A stretch of 64,000 nt of DNA from Clostridium oryzae. GTDB lineage: Bacteria; Bacillota; Clostridia; Clostridiales; Clostridiaceae. This document shows, one piece after another, positions 46,696 through 55,147 of this stretch. Under the pieces are notes generated by a model that saw only the letters and a program-made list of their open reading frames with translations, was not told the DNA's origin and did not search any database. Position 1 is the first letter of the stretch; every line of letters starts with the position of its first letter. Where the stretch lies: NCBI RefSeq assembly GCF_002029235.1, contig NZ_MZGV01000024.1, positions 1 through 64,000 of the forward strand, in the 5' to 3' direction. Made by a program: the position numbers and the translations under genes.

Positions 46696-47139
46696 TTATT
46701 CATCTACTACGACGCCTTTTTGAAGCATAATGTTTGCATATAGCGCTTTTTCACTGGTTGCGATAATTGCATAAGCCGTTTTTGCCTCATCGTAAAAAGC
46801 GAAACGTTCAATATTGCCAATAACAGCTTTGCCTCTCCCATCGTGTTTTGTCACAATTTCCTCATAGGTTTTCCAAATGGGAGTTTCTACTTTATCTCCC
46901 AGCATAACCTGCATTAAGTTAACCGGTTTCTCCACATAAGTATCCAATGGAAAAACCTTGAGTATAGCATCCAGCAATTCTGGTACTCCATGACCATCGC
47001 ACCTGATTACAATGGTATTCCTGCCCATGCTCTCCGCTGGAAAATTTCCATCCGAAATAACTAACCTATCACTGTGACCCATTTCACATAATACCTTTAG
47101 TAACTGCGGCGATAAAATTTTAGGTATCCCTTTTAACAC
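46696..47139 (-). CDS. fucU: L-fucose mutarotase (FucU/RbsD family)
   Basis: A 147-residue protein starting at GTG 47139 behind AAGGAGG and overlapping the kinase stop by 7 bp. GIPKILSPQLLKVLCEMGHSD is the classic N-terminus with the active His, and ISDGNFPAES follows. It interconverts the alpha and beta anomers of fucose before isomerisation. Position between kinase and aldolase supports FucU over RbsD. Confidence 0.9.
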   Translation of the reverse strand: MLKGIPKILSPQLLKVLCEMGHSDRLVISDGNFPAESMGRNTIVIRCDGHGVPELLDAILKVFPLDTYVEKPVNLMQVMLGDKVETPIWKTYEEIVTKHDGRGKAVIGNIERFAFYDEAKTAYAIIATSEKALYANIMLQKGVVVDE

Positions 47140-48608
47140 GCTACTACCTCCTTAAATCTGTCATATGCTTTATTCCAAAGTAATGTATCTTTAGGTTCAT
47201 AATGTATAATATCTGATGACTTGGCAATAACTTTTCTTGCTTCCCTTATGCTGTTAATTACACCTGACGCTATCAGCTGCAGTATTATGTTTCCTAATAC
47301 TGTAGCTTCTACAGGACCTGCAGTAACCTTTAGATTGCAGGCACTTGATGTCATTTGACAAAGTAATCTGCTTTGAGTACCTCCGCCTACCATATAAATA
47401 TTTTTATATTCCTTTTTAGTACAATCTTTTATATTCTCTAATTCGTATTTAAACTTCAAAGCAAGACTTTCATTGATACATCTAACGATTTCTCCCTCAG
47501 TTTCAGGAGGTTTTTGTCCCGTACGTATGCAAAATTCACGAATTAGCTTAGGGGTATTTCCAGTCTGCATAAATTCCTCACTGTCAGGATCTATAAAACA
47601 TTTAAAAGGTTCAGACGATGCTGCCATCTTCTCAAGTTCGCCAAATTCATACTGCTTTCCTTTCTTAATCCATTGTCTTCGGCTTTCCTGAATCAGCCAA
47701 AGGCCTGTTATATTCTTTAAAAATGATGATTTCCCTCCGTACCCGCCTTCATTTGTCATGTTATATTTACTGGATTTTTCATTTATCAGAGGTTTCTCCA
47801 ATTCAGTTCCAAACAAAGACCATGTACCGCAGCTGATAAATATAAAATCTTCTTCAGTGGCAGGTACTACGGCAAGAGCGCTCTGCGTATCATGACCAGC
47901 CACTGCAATTACATCCTTCTTTCCTATTTCCAGCTCTTTACATAGTTCATCTGATACTTGTCCAATTTTTGTACCTGACGGAATGATATCTGGTAATAAT
48001 CTTCTCGGGATACCAAGTGCATCAATAACTCTGTCAGACCAGATTCTTTTTCTAGCATTCAATAGCTGAGTAGTTGATGCAATTGAATACTCTGCTCTTT
48101 TTACACCAGTAAGCATATAGTTTAACAAGTCAGGGGTAAGCAGAATTTTATCTGCTTTTTCTAGTATATACGGTCTTTTTTCTATTAAAGAAAGTAATTG
48201 GAACGCTGTATTTATCTCCATAAATTGATTTCCAGTAATATTGTAGAATTCTTCCTTAGGAATCTTCTCAAAGCTTCTTTCCAGCATTCCTTTGGTTCTA
48301 AAATCCCTATAATGAACAGGATTCTCCACTAAATCTCCACGCTCATCAACAATTCCAAAATCTACGCCCCAGGTATCAATACCTATACTGTCAAAATCCC
48401 CGTAATTCTTAGCTTTTATCAAACCCTGCTTAATCTCATGAAAGAGCCTCAATATATCCCAATACATCGTTCCATTCACGATTACTGGATCATTAGAAAA
48501 CCTGTGAACCTCCTCAAGCTTAATATTGGTACCATCATATATTCCTAACATGGCTCTTCCACTGGAAGCTCCAAAATCAAAGGCTAATACTCTCTTCTCT
48601 TTCAACAT
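47133..48608 (-). CDS. fucK: Fuculokinase / rhamnulokinase-family sugar kinase
   Basis: A 491-residue FGGY kinase with ATG 48608 behind AGGTG. VLAFDFGASSGRAMLGIYDG is the phosphate-1 motif, IGIDTWGVDFGIVD the catalytic Asp region, and MVGGGTQSRLLCQMT the adenosine motif. By sequence it is closer to RhaB than to E. coli FucK, but no rhamnose isomerase is nearby, while FucI, FucU and FucA are. L-fuculose is therefore the probable substrate. Confidence 0.85.
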   Translation of the reverse strand: MLKEKRVLAFDFGASSGRAMLGIYDGTNIKLEEVHRFSNDPVIVNGTMYWDILRLFHEIKQGLIKAKNYGDFDSIGIDTWGVDFGIVDERGDLVENPVHYRDFRTKGMLERSFEKIPKEEFYNITGNQFMEINTAFQLLSLIEKRPYILEKADKILLTPDLLNYMLTGVKRAEYSIASTTQLLNARKRIWSDRVIDALGIPRRLLPDIIPSGTKIGQVSDELCKELEIGKKDVIAVAGHDTQSALAVVPATEEDFIFISCGTWSLFGTELEKPLINEKSSKYNMTNEGGYGGKSSFLKNITGLWLIQESRRQWIKKGKQYEFGELEKMAASSEPFKCFIDPDSEEFMQTGNTPKLIREFCIRTGQKPPETEGEIVRCINESLALKFKYELENIKDCTKKEYKNIYMVGGGTQSRLLCQMTSSACNLKVTAGPVEATVLGNIILQLIASGVINSIREARKVIAKSSDIIHYEPKDTLLWNKAYDRFKEVVAC

Positions 48609-48710
48609 ATTTCACCTGCTTTATATATTACTAACTAAATGCTCAGGACGGAGTAGTAAATAAAAAGTGTTTTAAATAGTTATAAAAATGTTTCAACAGT
48701 ATTTTCAACT

Positions 48711-48749
48711 GATCCTTCTCTTTACTCTTTACTCTTTTCTCTTTAACTC
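48711..48749. repeat. Repeat family B pyrimidine tract inside the fuc operon
   Basis: A tract of CTTTACTC units abuts the fucI stop codon at 48750 within the 141-bp gap to fucK; the hairpin part is absent here. Confidence 0.6.
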
Positions 48750-50543
48750 TTACTTATACATTGGTCCATAAGCAGCACATGCTCTATAATCTTGTCCTTC
48801 TTTATCCTGTCCAAAAGCATTCCAGGCTGCTGGTCTGAATATTTTTTCCTCTGGAACATTATGAAGGCTGACCGGTATTCTCAATATAGATGCCAAAGTT
48901 ATCAAATCTGCACCTATGTGACCATAACTTATCGCTCCATGGTTAGCTCCCCAATTATTCATAACATCATAGGCTGATTTGCAGGCTCCACTTTCCGTTG
49001 CTCTTGGTGCAAACCAAGTACAAGGCCAAGTATAATCTGTTCTCTTCCAGAGAACTTCATTAACCTCCTCAGGCAATGCTACTGTCCAACCTTCAACTAA
49101 CTGAAGAACTGGTCCTAATCCCTTAACAATATTAAGTCTAGCCATAGTACAAGGCATAACATCCTTTGTCAAAAATCTTGATGAGTAGCCACCACCCCTG
49201 AAATATCCTTGATCAGCTGGATTCCACGTAGTAGCTTCAAGTATTCTGTTTTGATCTTCTTCTATTATTTCCCAGAATGGCTTCATAACAGCATTGCCTT
49301 CAGCATCCTTCGCTCCGCCGTTTGCATCCAAACATGCCGCACCTGAATTAATTAAATGTATAAAACCGCCTGCTTCTTTAGCAGCTCCCTCAATATCATA
49401 TCCAGTTGCTTTCTTTACAGCCTCTGCACTCCAATAAGTACGAACATCTGCAAATATCTGTGCTCTATTTGTTAACAGCTTATTTAGAAGCATAGTTGCA
49501 CCATTTAATGTATCATTTTCTGTAGCTAATACATAAGTTTCTCTAGGTCCATTCCAATCGAAGGATGTATTTAAAAGAGCTTCAGCAAAATCACAGTTAG
49601 GATAGAAATCTGTCCACTGCCTTTGTCCCTGGAAGCCTGCTGCAATTGCATTGTGTCCTACTTTTTCTTCTTCGCAGCCCTTTGGAAGTTTTTCATTCCC
49701 GTTCATCAAATCTTTTATAATACACATCATCTTAACGACAAACTCCCAGTCTGCATCTTTTTGCTCTCTAGTCTTCTGCGCTTCCTTAGGATTCTTGTCG
49801 AAACCTTCCTTACAGTGTTCTTTAGTCCATGCCAGGGCCTTTTTAAACTCAGCTTCGTCATATATTCCCTCTGTCATCCTTCTGATGATTTCAACCTCAT
49901 CCACAGATTCTACTCTCATACCAAGATATTCTTCAAAAAACTCTGGGCTTATTATTGATCCGCCAATTCCCATACATATAGATCCAATCTGCAGATAGGA
50001 TTTTCCCCTCATAGTAGCTGCTGCTACTGCTGCTCTTCCGAACCTTAACAGTTTCTCTTTAACATCTGCTGGTATTTCTGTATCATCAGCATTTTGAACA
50101 TCTTGTCCATATATCCCAAAGGCAGGTAACCCTTTTTGCGCATGTGTTGCAAGTACTGATGCTAAATATACAGCACCTGGTCTTTCTGTACCGTTGAAGC
50201 CCCAGACTCCTTTTATTGTCATTGGGTCCATGTCCATTGTTTCTGCTCCATAACACCAGCATGGAGTAACTGTAAGTGTTATATCAACGCCTTCCTTTTT
50301 GAACTTTGAAGCACAAGCTGCTGATTCTGCCACTCTTCCAATGGTAGTATCAGCAATGACAACCTTTACAGGTTCGCCATTTGTATATCTAAGGTTTGAG
50401 GTAAAAAGTTCAGCTGCAGCTTTAGCCATAGTCATAGTCTGTTCTTCCAGCGAACCTCTGACATCCAGCATTCCTCTTCTTCCATCAATTGTAGGCCTAA
50501 TACCTATTACTGGGTAATCTCCTATTAGTCTGTTTTTTTGCAT
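48750..50543 (-). CDS. fucI: L-fucose isomerase
   Basis: A 597-residue protein, full length for FucI, with ATG 50543 behind AGGGAGG. Manganese-dependent aldose-ketose isomerase converting L-fucose to L-fuculose (also D-arabinose). The N-terminus has [18 protein letters not shown], and [15 protein letters not shown] and [17 protein letters not shown] are FucI blocks. First gene of the operon; divergent from an AraC regulator. Confidence 0.95.
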   Translation of the reverse strand: MQKNRLIGDYPVIGIRPTIDGRRGMLDVRGSLEEQTMTMAKAAAELFTSNLRYTNGEPVKVVIADTTIGRVAESAACASKFKKEGVDITLTVTPCWCYGAETMDMDPMTIKGVWGFNGTERPGAVYLASVLATHAQKGLPAFGIYGQDVQNADDTEIPADVKEKLLRFGRAAVAAATMRGKSYLQIGSICMGIGGSIISPEFFEEYLGMRVESVDEVEIIRRMTEGIYDEAEFKKALAWTKEHCKEGFDKNPKEAQKTREQKDADWEFVVKMMCIIKDLMNGNEKLPKGCEEEKVGHNAIAAGFQGQRQWTDFYPNCDFAEALLNTSFDWNGPRETYVLATENDTLNGATMLLNKLLTNRAQIFADVRTYWSAEAVKKATGYDIEGAAKEAGGFIHLINSGAACLDANGGAKDAEGNAVMKPFWEIIEEDQNRILEATTWNPADQGYFRGGGYSSRFLTKDVMPCTMARLNIVKGLGPVLQLVEGWTVALPEEVNEVLWKRTDYTWPCTWFAPRATESGACKSAYDVMNNWGANHGAISYGHIGADLITLASILRIPVSLHNVPEEKIFRPAAWNAFGQDKEGQDYRACAAYGPMYK

Positions 50544-50632
50544 TTTAATTTCCTCCCTTTAATTACCATCAATATATTTTGAGTAACTCCAATGTAGGTG
50601 TTTTCTTTCTTGTTAATGATTACATTATATAA

Positions 50633-50662
50633 TTGGAATTTTCTAAATACTTGTGATATAAT
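50633..50662 (+). promoter_or_regulatory. Promoter candidate of the fuc-locus AraC gene
   Basis: TTGGAA (50633), 18-bp spacer and TGATATAAT, an extended -10 at 50654-50662, about 47 bp before the ATG. Confidence 0.5.
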
Positions 50663-50708
50663 AGCAAAAAATATAACAATATTCAGATTTTTTGAGGAGA
50701 CTTATTTG

Positions 50709-51593
50709 ATGAGATATTCAGATTATAATGAAATTAAGCAGAGAGGTACCTTTAATTTTCCTATAGAATTTCACTATGTTGATAAGCTGCATCCTAGATA
50801 TATGATGTCCTATCATTGGCATATAGAGTATGAGATTATTCGAATTTTAAAAGGAGAACTTGTTGTAGAGTTGAATCAAAAACAGTTTGTAGCAAAAGAA
50901 GGCGATGTAATCTTTATACGTGACGGCATCTTGCACGCCGGAATACCCAAAGATTGTGTTTATGAATGTATTGTGTTTAACGTTAATATGTTACTAAAAG
51001 AAAATTATAGCGGCATAAAATACATTCAAGATATAATCGATCACAATATACTCGTTAATGATTACTTCCCTAATGTGAATTCTGAGCTACATAATACCAT
51101 ACATAAATTATTCGAGGCCATGGAAGCAAAAAGAGAGGGCTATGAATTGATAACCTTAGGAACGTTGTATCAAGTACTTGGCCTTATATATGAAGCTAAA
51201 TTATACACTGTCAGCGATTTGCAGCCTCAAAAAGACAGCAAAAAAATTCTCCAGCTCAAAAAAGTCTTAAAGGTAATTGAAGCCTCCTATTCTTCACAAC
51301 TTGCCTTGGAAGATCTCTCAAGAGTTGTTGGAATGTCAAGAAAATACTTTTGCAATTTTTTTTATGAAATGACTCATCGTACTCCTATAGACTATGTGAA
51401 TTATTATAGAATAGAATGTGCCTCCATCCAGCTTGTATCAACCAGCCTGTCCATTACCGAGATTGCTTATAATTGCGGTTTTAATGACCTTAGCTACTTT
51501 ATACGGGCTTTCAAAAAATATAAGGGAATTACGCCCAGCAGATATTCAAAACAGAATAGAAATGGTGCCACCCTCATGACAAGTGACAAGTAG
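50709..51593 (+). CDS. AraC-family regulator of the fucose operon
   Basis: A 294-residue protein; ATG 50709 lies behind GAGGAG, and the 37 extra codons upstream cover the promoter and are not translated. The N-terminal cupin has HWHIEYEIIRILKGEL and FIRDGILHAG; the C-terminal AraC HTH pair has VVGMSRKYFCNFFYEMT and YNCGFNDLSYFIRAFK. It is divergent from fucI with a 165-bp shared control region and is therefore the likely fucose-responsive activator. Confidence 0.9.
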   Translation: MRYSDYNEIKQRGTFNFPIEFHYVDKLHPRYMMSYHWHIEYEIIRILKGELVVELNQKQFVAKEGDVIFIRDGILHAGIPKDCVYECIVFNVNMLLKENYSGIKYIQDIIDHNILVNDYFPNVNSELHNTIHKLFEAMEAKREGYELITLGTLYQVLGLIYEAKLYTVSDLQPQKDSKKILQLKKVLKVIEASYSSQLALEDLSRVVGMSRKYFCNFFYEMTHRTPIDYVNYYRIECASIQLVSTSLSITEIAYNCGFNDLSYFIRAFKKYKGITPSRYSKQNRNGATLMTSDK

Positions 51594-51736
51594 GGTGATA
51601 ATGAATATGCTTACTGCATTGGAAAAAATTATACCTCGGAGGTGTTGGCGAGACTTGGTGAGCCTGCTACCAATTTATCCATTAGTTAAAAAGTTTTATA
51701 TAGAGAAAGTATATAGTTTTATTTTTTATAAAAATT

Positions 51737-51899
51737 TGATATAATATAAATAAGAAATACAGTTAATAAAAAAGTAGAGTGCGTCAACACTCTACTGATA
51801 TACAATTCTAGTGATACCAGTTGCCTAGGCAACTGGTATCACTAGAATTTATTTACAAAAATAGTAGCTAACCATTTGCGTACGGGGCTACTATTTTTT
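51737..51899 (+). ncRNA. Candidate antisense RNA of the type I toxin (antitoxin)
   Basis: An extended -10 box TGATATAAT (51737-51745) would start a transcript near 51752. It would contain hairpin AGTAGAGTG/CACTCTACT (51773-51796) and the palindrome at 51804-51849. It ends at a textbook terminator: AAAAATAGTAGC (51857-51868) with GCTACTATTTTTT (51887-51899). This terminator lies inside the toxin gene on the opposite strand, so the RNA of about 150 nt is complementary to the toxin mRNA 3' end, the arrangement known for TxpA/RatA. Confidence 0.6.
51804..51849. repeat. Perfect 46-bp palindrome at the toxin 3' end
   Basis: Each arm is 23 bp: AATTCTAGTGATACCAG then TTGCCT, mirrored by AGGCAA then CTGGTATCACTAGAATT, with no loop and no mismatch. 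It includes the toxin stop codon region. Confidence 0.95.
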
Positions 51900-51991
51900 G
51901 ATATCTTATCTATAAGTAACACTATAAATGTTAACAGTGCAACTAAGAATAATCCACCAGTAAATAGCAACATTATAACGTCGTTACTCAT
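51842..51991 (-). CDS. Holin-like small membrane toxin, type I toxin candidate
   Basis: A 49-residue peptide; ATG 51991 is 8 nt from GGGAGG. The sequence MSNDVIMLLFTGGLFLVALL begins one long membrane span, then LIDKISKNSS and a basic end (PVRKWLATIFVNKF). It fits the putative holin-like toxin group (TxpA/BsrG relatives) by size and layout. CCCT-GAGA-AGGG just upstream can hide the ribosome site, a usual safeguard in type I toxins. An extended -10 TGATATAAT lies at 52063-52071 on the minus strand. Confidence 0.7.
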   Translation of the reverse strand: MSNDVIMLLFTGGLFLVALLTFIVLLIDKISKNSSPVRKWLATIFVNKF

Positions 51992-52062
51992 ATGCATCAC
52001 CTCCCTTCTCAGGGATGAATGACACCAGTAGCCCACATTCAACTAATAAATTGTACTCAAAA

Positions 52063-52071
52063 ATTATATCA
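52063..52071 (-). promoter_or_regulatory. Toxin promoter (extended -10)
   Basis: TGATATAAT on the minus strand, identical to the box of the antisense RNA; predicted start about 52056 gives a leader of about 65 nt with the ribosome site hairpin. Confidence 0.5.
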
Positions 52072-52410
52072 TATGATTTAGTATAATTCTATAAATGAAA
52101 ATACATAAATGAAATTAAGATATATAAAAAATGTGGAAAATAGAGTGTTTCAGCTATATAAAGGCAGTGAATCCTCTGTAATTATATAGGCCCATTCTTT
52201 TGATTTATTCACTATTGATAAATTACTAGCTTGGTTAGTATTATAAAGTAAAGAATGTTTATATGCTCAGAAGAATATAGTAATTTGAAATGAGGATTAT
52301 GTATAATCTCACTTTAGTTGTTCTTTACTCAACAAATACGTAATGGTAATTCCAAGCTGTTTGTAATATTGTTATTACAGAAGCTTCTAAAAAATAAAGG
52401 AGTAATAATT
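52072..52410. other. Intergenic region without recognisable gene
   Basis: AT-rich gap between the toxin promoter and the XRE-TPR gene. I see no repeat, RNA or convincing frame apart from a weak N-terminal extension of the XRE-TPR frame from 52318 that lacks a ribosome site. Confidence 0.5.
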
Positions 52411-53193
52411 ATGCAAATCAAAATTGGTGAAAATCTTCGAAAACTTCGAATTAAAAACGAACTTACGCAGGAAAAGCTAGCAGAGGTGTTCGGTGTATCT
52501 CCTCAAGCAATTAGCCGTTGGGAGAATAACTCCACTTATCCAGATGTCACCATGCTTCCAGGCATTGCAAATTACTATAATGTATCAATTGATGAATTGA
52601 TGGGAATGGATGAAATCCGCAATATCGAAAAGATTAACAGCACTTTTTCTATTGTCCATGAATATGAGTCAAAAGGAATGATTAACGAAGCTATTCAAAC
52701 ACTTAGAGAGGCTATAAAATTATATCCAAATAATTATGGATTGTTGTCTGAACTTGCATTAGCATTAACGTTGAAAACTAATACTGATATAGAATATGAT
52801 TTATTTAATGAAGCTATTGCGCTATCTGAACGTGTACTTTTGAATAGTACAAATGAAAAAATCAGAAGTACAACTAAAACAAATCTTTGCTTTCTATATT
52901 TGAAAGTTAATGAAGATGAAAAAGCAATAAAATTAGCTAAAACACTACCTCACATTTGGGAGTGCCGAGAGATTGTATTACCAGAAATGTTTATGGGCGA
53001 TGATTATTTTATTGAATTGAAAAAAGGGATACTCACTGTTATATCTATAATTTGTGAGAAAATTGAAAATTCTAAAAAACATAAGCATTCAAGTATTGAT
53101 AAAATAATCGCTATTGGATCGAATAAAAATTCGGATGATGAATTAAAAGGAAAAATAGAATTGATAACGCAATTTCTTGATGTAGTTTCTTAA
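52411..53193 (+). CDS. XRE-family regulator with C-terminal TPR-like region
   Basis: A 260-residue protein; ATG 52411 follows AAAGGAG. Residues 3-65 are a Cro/CI HTH (IGENLRKLRIKNELTQEKLA, VSPQAISRWENNSTYPD). Residues about 85-180 look like TPR helices (NEAIQTLREAIKLYPNNYGLL, ALSERVLLN), as in peptide- or partner-sensing regulators. It is in an accessory neighbourhood with no obvious target; the toxin unit and the ASCH pair are nearest. Confidence 0.85.
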   Translation: MQIKIGENLRKLRIKNELTQEKLAEVFGVSPQAISRWENNSTYPDVTMLPGIANYYNVSIDELMGMDEIRNIEKINSTFSIVHEYESKGMINEAIQTLREAIKLYPNNYGLLSELALALTLKTNTDIEYDLFNEAIALSERVLLNSTNEKIRSTTKTNLCFLYLKVNEDEKAIKLAKTLPHIWECREIVLPEMFMGDDYFIELKKGILTVISIICEKIENSKKHKHSSIDKIIAIGSNKNSDDELKGKIELITQFLDVVS

Positions 53194-53271
53194 TTAACTT
53201 GATGAATGATAAGGGAGCATATTCAGATTTGCTTACACAAGTATGAGTACGCTCTCATTTTAAATTAACTA

Positions 53272-53466
53272 TTATTCATTGAGTATAAAGACCTCTTCGA
53301 CAGTAGAGTCTAGTAATATGGCTAATCTCATTGCAAGTTCTAATGTAGGATTGTATTTATTATTTTCTATTGCATTTATGGTTTGTCTCGTAACATGTAA
53401 GCTTGATGCTAAATCCTCCTGTCTCATCTTTTTCAATTTTCTCAATTCCTTGATTTTATTTACCAT
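53272..53466 (-). CDS. Minimal XRE regulator, YgzD-like
   Basis: A 64-residue protein, essentially one HTH: IKELRKLKKMRQEDLASSLH, VTRQTINAIENNKYNPTLELA and the tail TVEEVFILNE. ATG 53466 follows AGGTGATTG. These regulators usually follow a small membrane protein gene; here only a broken remnant of such a frame precedes it (53474-53590). It converges with the XRE-TPR gene. Confidence 0.88.
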   Translation of the reverse strand: MVNKIKELRKLKKMRQEDLASSLHVTRQTINAIENNKYNPTLELAMRLAILLDSTVEEVFILNE

Positions 53467-53473
53467 AATTCAA

Positions 53474-53590
53474 TCACCTACTAATAAAGAAAAATGGAAT
53501 AGCGATTGCTGCTAATAGAATTACCATAAATACGGATATAAATGAAGATAGGTTTATATTTAAAAAAACTGGTAGAGATAAATTGGTGCC
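53474..53590 (-). pseudogene. Remnant of a small membrane protein gene
   Basis: Between an in-frame stop at 53591-53593 and TGA at 53474-53476 the minus strand reads a hydrophobic C-terminus (FISVFMVILLAAIAIPFFF, ISR) that ends 8 bp before the YgzD-like start. No start codon or ribosome site fits. It looks like the end of a membrane protein that lost its 5' part. Confidence 0.4.
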
Positions 53591-53682
53591 CTATGATATA
53601 ATTGTAAATATTATAGCGAAAAGCAATTGAAATTAGTTGGTACGCTTAAGTAGATAATTGCGTAATAAAGATTATTTAATTA

Positions 53683-53713
53683 ACCTCTCTTTATTGTGCA
53701 GAAAAAGAGAGGT
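53683..53713. terminator. Hairpin upstream of the ASCH gene
   Basis: ACCTCTCTTT (53683-53692) and AAAGAGAGGT (53704-53713), perfect 10-bp arms, 11-nt loop. It lies in the 369-bp gap 53467-53835, which otherwise holds the membrane gene remnant. Confidence 0.5.
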
Positions 53714-53835
53714 AGGATTATCTAAAATAGAGTATTTTAGTGTTAAGAGATAGATATTTCACTAAAGTATAGATATGATTGACCGATAGCATTTCCTCCT
53801 ATCAGTTTCAAAATAACAATAAAAGGAGAACTAGT

Positions 53836-54288
53836 ATGGTACATTTGGTATATTGTGATGCTAAAGAAAAGGTATTAGAAAAAATATTAGACGGTTCTAA
53901 AACAATGATTATCAGAGCGGCAGCAGGAAGAAAGATTCCTCATAGTAGAGTATTTGAAGGTGAGAAACTTTACTTTATGAAAAAAGGTACAGGAAAAATT
54001 TCAGCAACTGCAACTGTTAAATCAGTTCAAAATCACGTTAAATTGTCGGAAGATGAAATAGTAAAGGTACTTGCTGATAATCAAGAAAAATTGAATTTAT
54101 CTAAAAAGCAGCAAGAACGCTGGCATAAAAAATGTATGTGCTTAATAGAGTTTGGGAATGTGAGTGAAATAAAACCTCTTGACTTCGAACATCAGGGTAA
54201 TATGGATGATTGGCTTATTATTGAAAAGATTGAAGATGTAGTTGTCGGTACAAGCATTCCATATAACTATGACAAGTCGAGATTTTAG
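53836..54288 (+). CDS. ASCH-domain protein
   Basis: A 150-residue protein; ATG 53836 follows AAAGGAG. A PUA-like ASCH fold is suggested by the N-terminal KILDGSKTMIIRAAAGRKIP (the G-x-K-x-x-x-x-R pattern) and VFEGEKLYFMKKGTGKISATA. The C-terminal DWLIIEKIEDV closes the domain. ASCH proteins bind RNA or modified nucleosides, and some have nuclease or amidohydrolase activity. It is 11 bp upstream of the DUF5131 gene; the pair is phage-associated elsewhere. Confidence 0.75.
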   Translation: MVHLVYCDAKEKVLEKILDGSKTMIIRAAAGRKIPHSRVFEGEKLYFMKKGTGKISATATVKSVQNHVKLSEDEIVKVLADNQEKLNLSKKQQERWHKKCMCLIEFGNVSEIKPLDFEHQGNMDDWLIIEKIEDVVVGTSIPYNYDKSRF

Positions 54289-54299
54289 GTGGTGTTGTT

Positions 54300-55007
54300 A
54301 TGGCAATGTGGAATCCGTGGCGCGGCTGCAATAAATATAGTGAAGGGTGTAAATACTGCTATATTCATAAAGGTGATGCCAAAAGAGGAATAGACACAAG
54401 TATTATTGTAAAAACAGATAATTTTTATGCACCTGCTGCAAAGAATAAAAAAGGTGAATATAAAATCAAATCAGGTCAAACTGTATACGTGTGCTTTTCT
54501 ACAGACTTTCTTATTAAAGAAGCTGATGAATGGAGAAAAGAATGCTGGAAAATGATAAGAGAACGCTCAGACTTGAATTTCATTTTTCTTACAAAGAGAA
54601 TCGAAAGGTTTTTAGACTGTATTCCAAATGATTGGAACGATGGATATGATAATGTGACTGTTGGCTGCACTGTTGAAAATCAAGATAGAGCAGACTTTAG
54701 ACTTTCTATGTTTGCAAGCCTTCCAATAAAGCATAAGAATGTGATTTGCCAGCCGCTTATTGAAGAAATAAATATAGAGAAATATCTAAACAATGTTGAA
54801 TTGGTGGTAGTTGGTGGCGAATCTGATATAAATGCAAGACCACTGAATTACAATTGGGTTTTATCCATTCGAGAACAGTGCATAACAAAAGGAGTTCGTT
54901 TTCAATTTAGACAATGTGGAACTCACTTTATTAAAGACGGCAAGGAATATACACTTAATGTCAGAGATTTATGCAGTCAAGCAAAAAAAGCAAATATTGA
55001 CTGTTAA
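54300..55007 (+). CDS. DUF5131 (phage Gp37/Gp68) three-cysteine protein
   Basis: A 235-residue protein with ATG 54300 behind AGGTGGTG. WNPWRGCNKYSEGCKYCYIH carries Cys10, Cys17 and Cys20, a CX6CX2C cluster resembling radical-SAM iron-sulfur sites. FIFLTKRIERF, NVTVGCTVENQ, VICQPLIEEI and VVVGGESDINARPL are blocks of the Gp37/Gp68 family. Activity is not established; nucleic acid or nucleotide chemistry is a fair guess given the ASCH partner. Both genes form one operon. Confidence 0.85.
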   Translation: MAMWNPWRGCNKYSEGCKYCYIHKGDAKRGIDTSIIVKTDNFYAPAAKNKKGEYKIKSGQTVYVCFSTDFLIKEADEWRKECWKMIRERSDLNFIFLTKRIERFLDCIPNDWNDGYDNVTVGCTVENQDRADFRLSMFASLPIKHKNVICQPLIEEINIEKYLNNVELVVVGGESDINARPLNYNWVLSIREQCITKGVRFQFRQCGTHFIKDGKEYTLNVRDLCSQAKKANIDC

Positions 55008-55045
55008 TTATTCTTTTAAGAAAAAATACAGGATATAAGCGTAAT

Positions 55046-55081
55046 AAAAGAAGAATCCTCTGTTGATGAGAATTCTTCTTT
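55046..55081 (+). terminator. Terminator of the ASCH/DUF5131 operon
   Basis: AAAAGAAGAAT pairs with ATTCTTCTTT, with CCTC and GAG extending the stem; 38 bp after the stop codon. Confidence 0.7.
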
Positions 55082-55147
55082 CCTATCTAATTATTGATAT
55101 TTTGCCAAAGTTCTATCAACTAAATTTCAGACAATTCTTAGTTGCTT

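Noticed and set aside
49623-49998. Plus-strand frames of 111 and 115 codons within fucI
   Set aside because: They lie antisense to a well-conserved fucI region and have no start signals.
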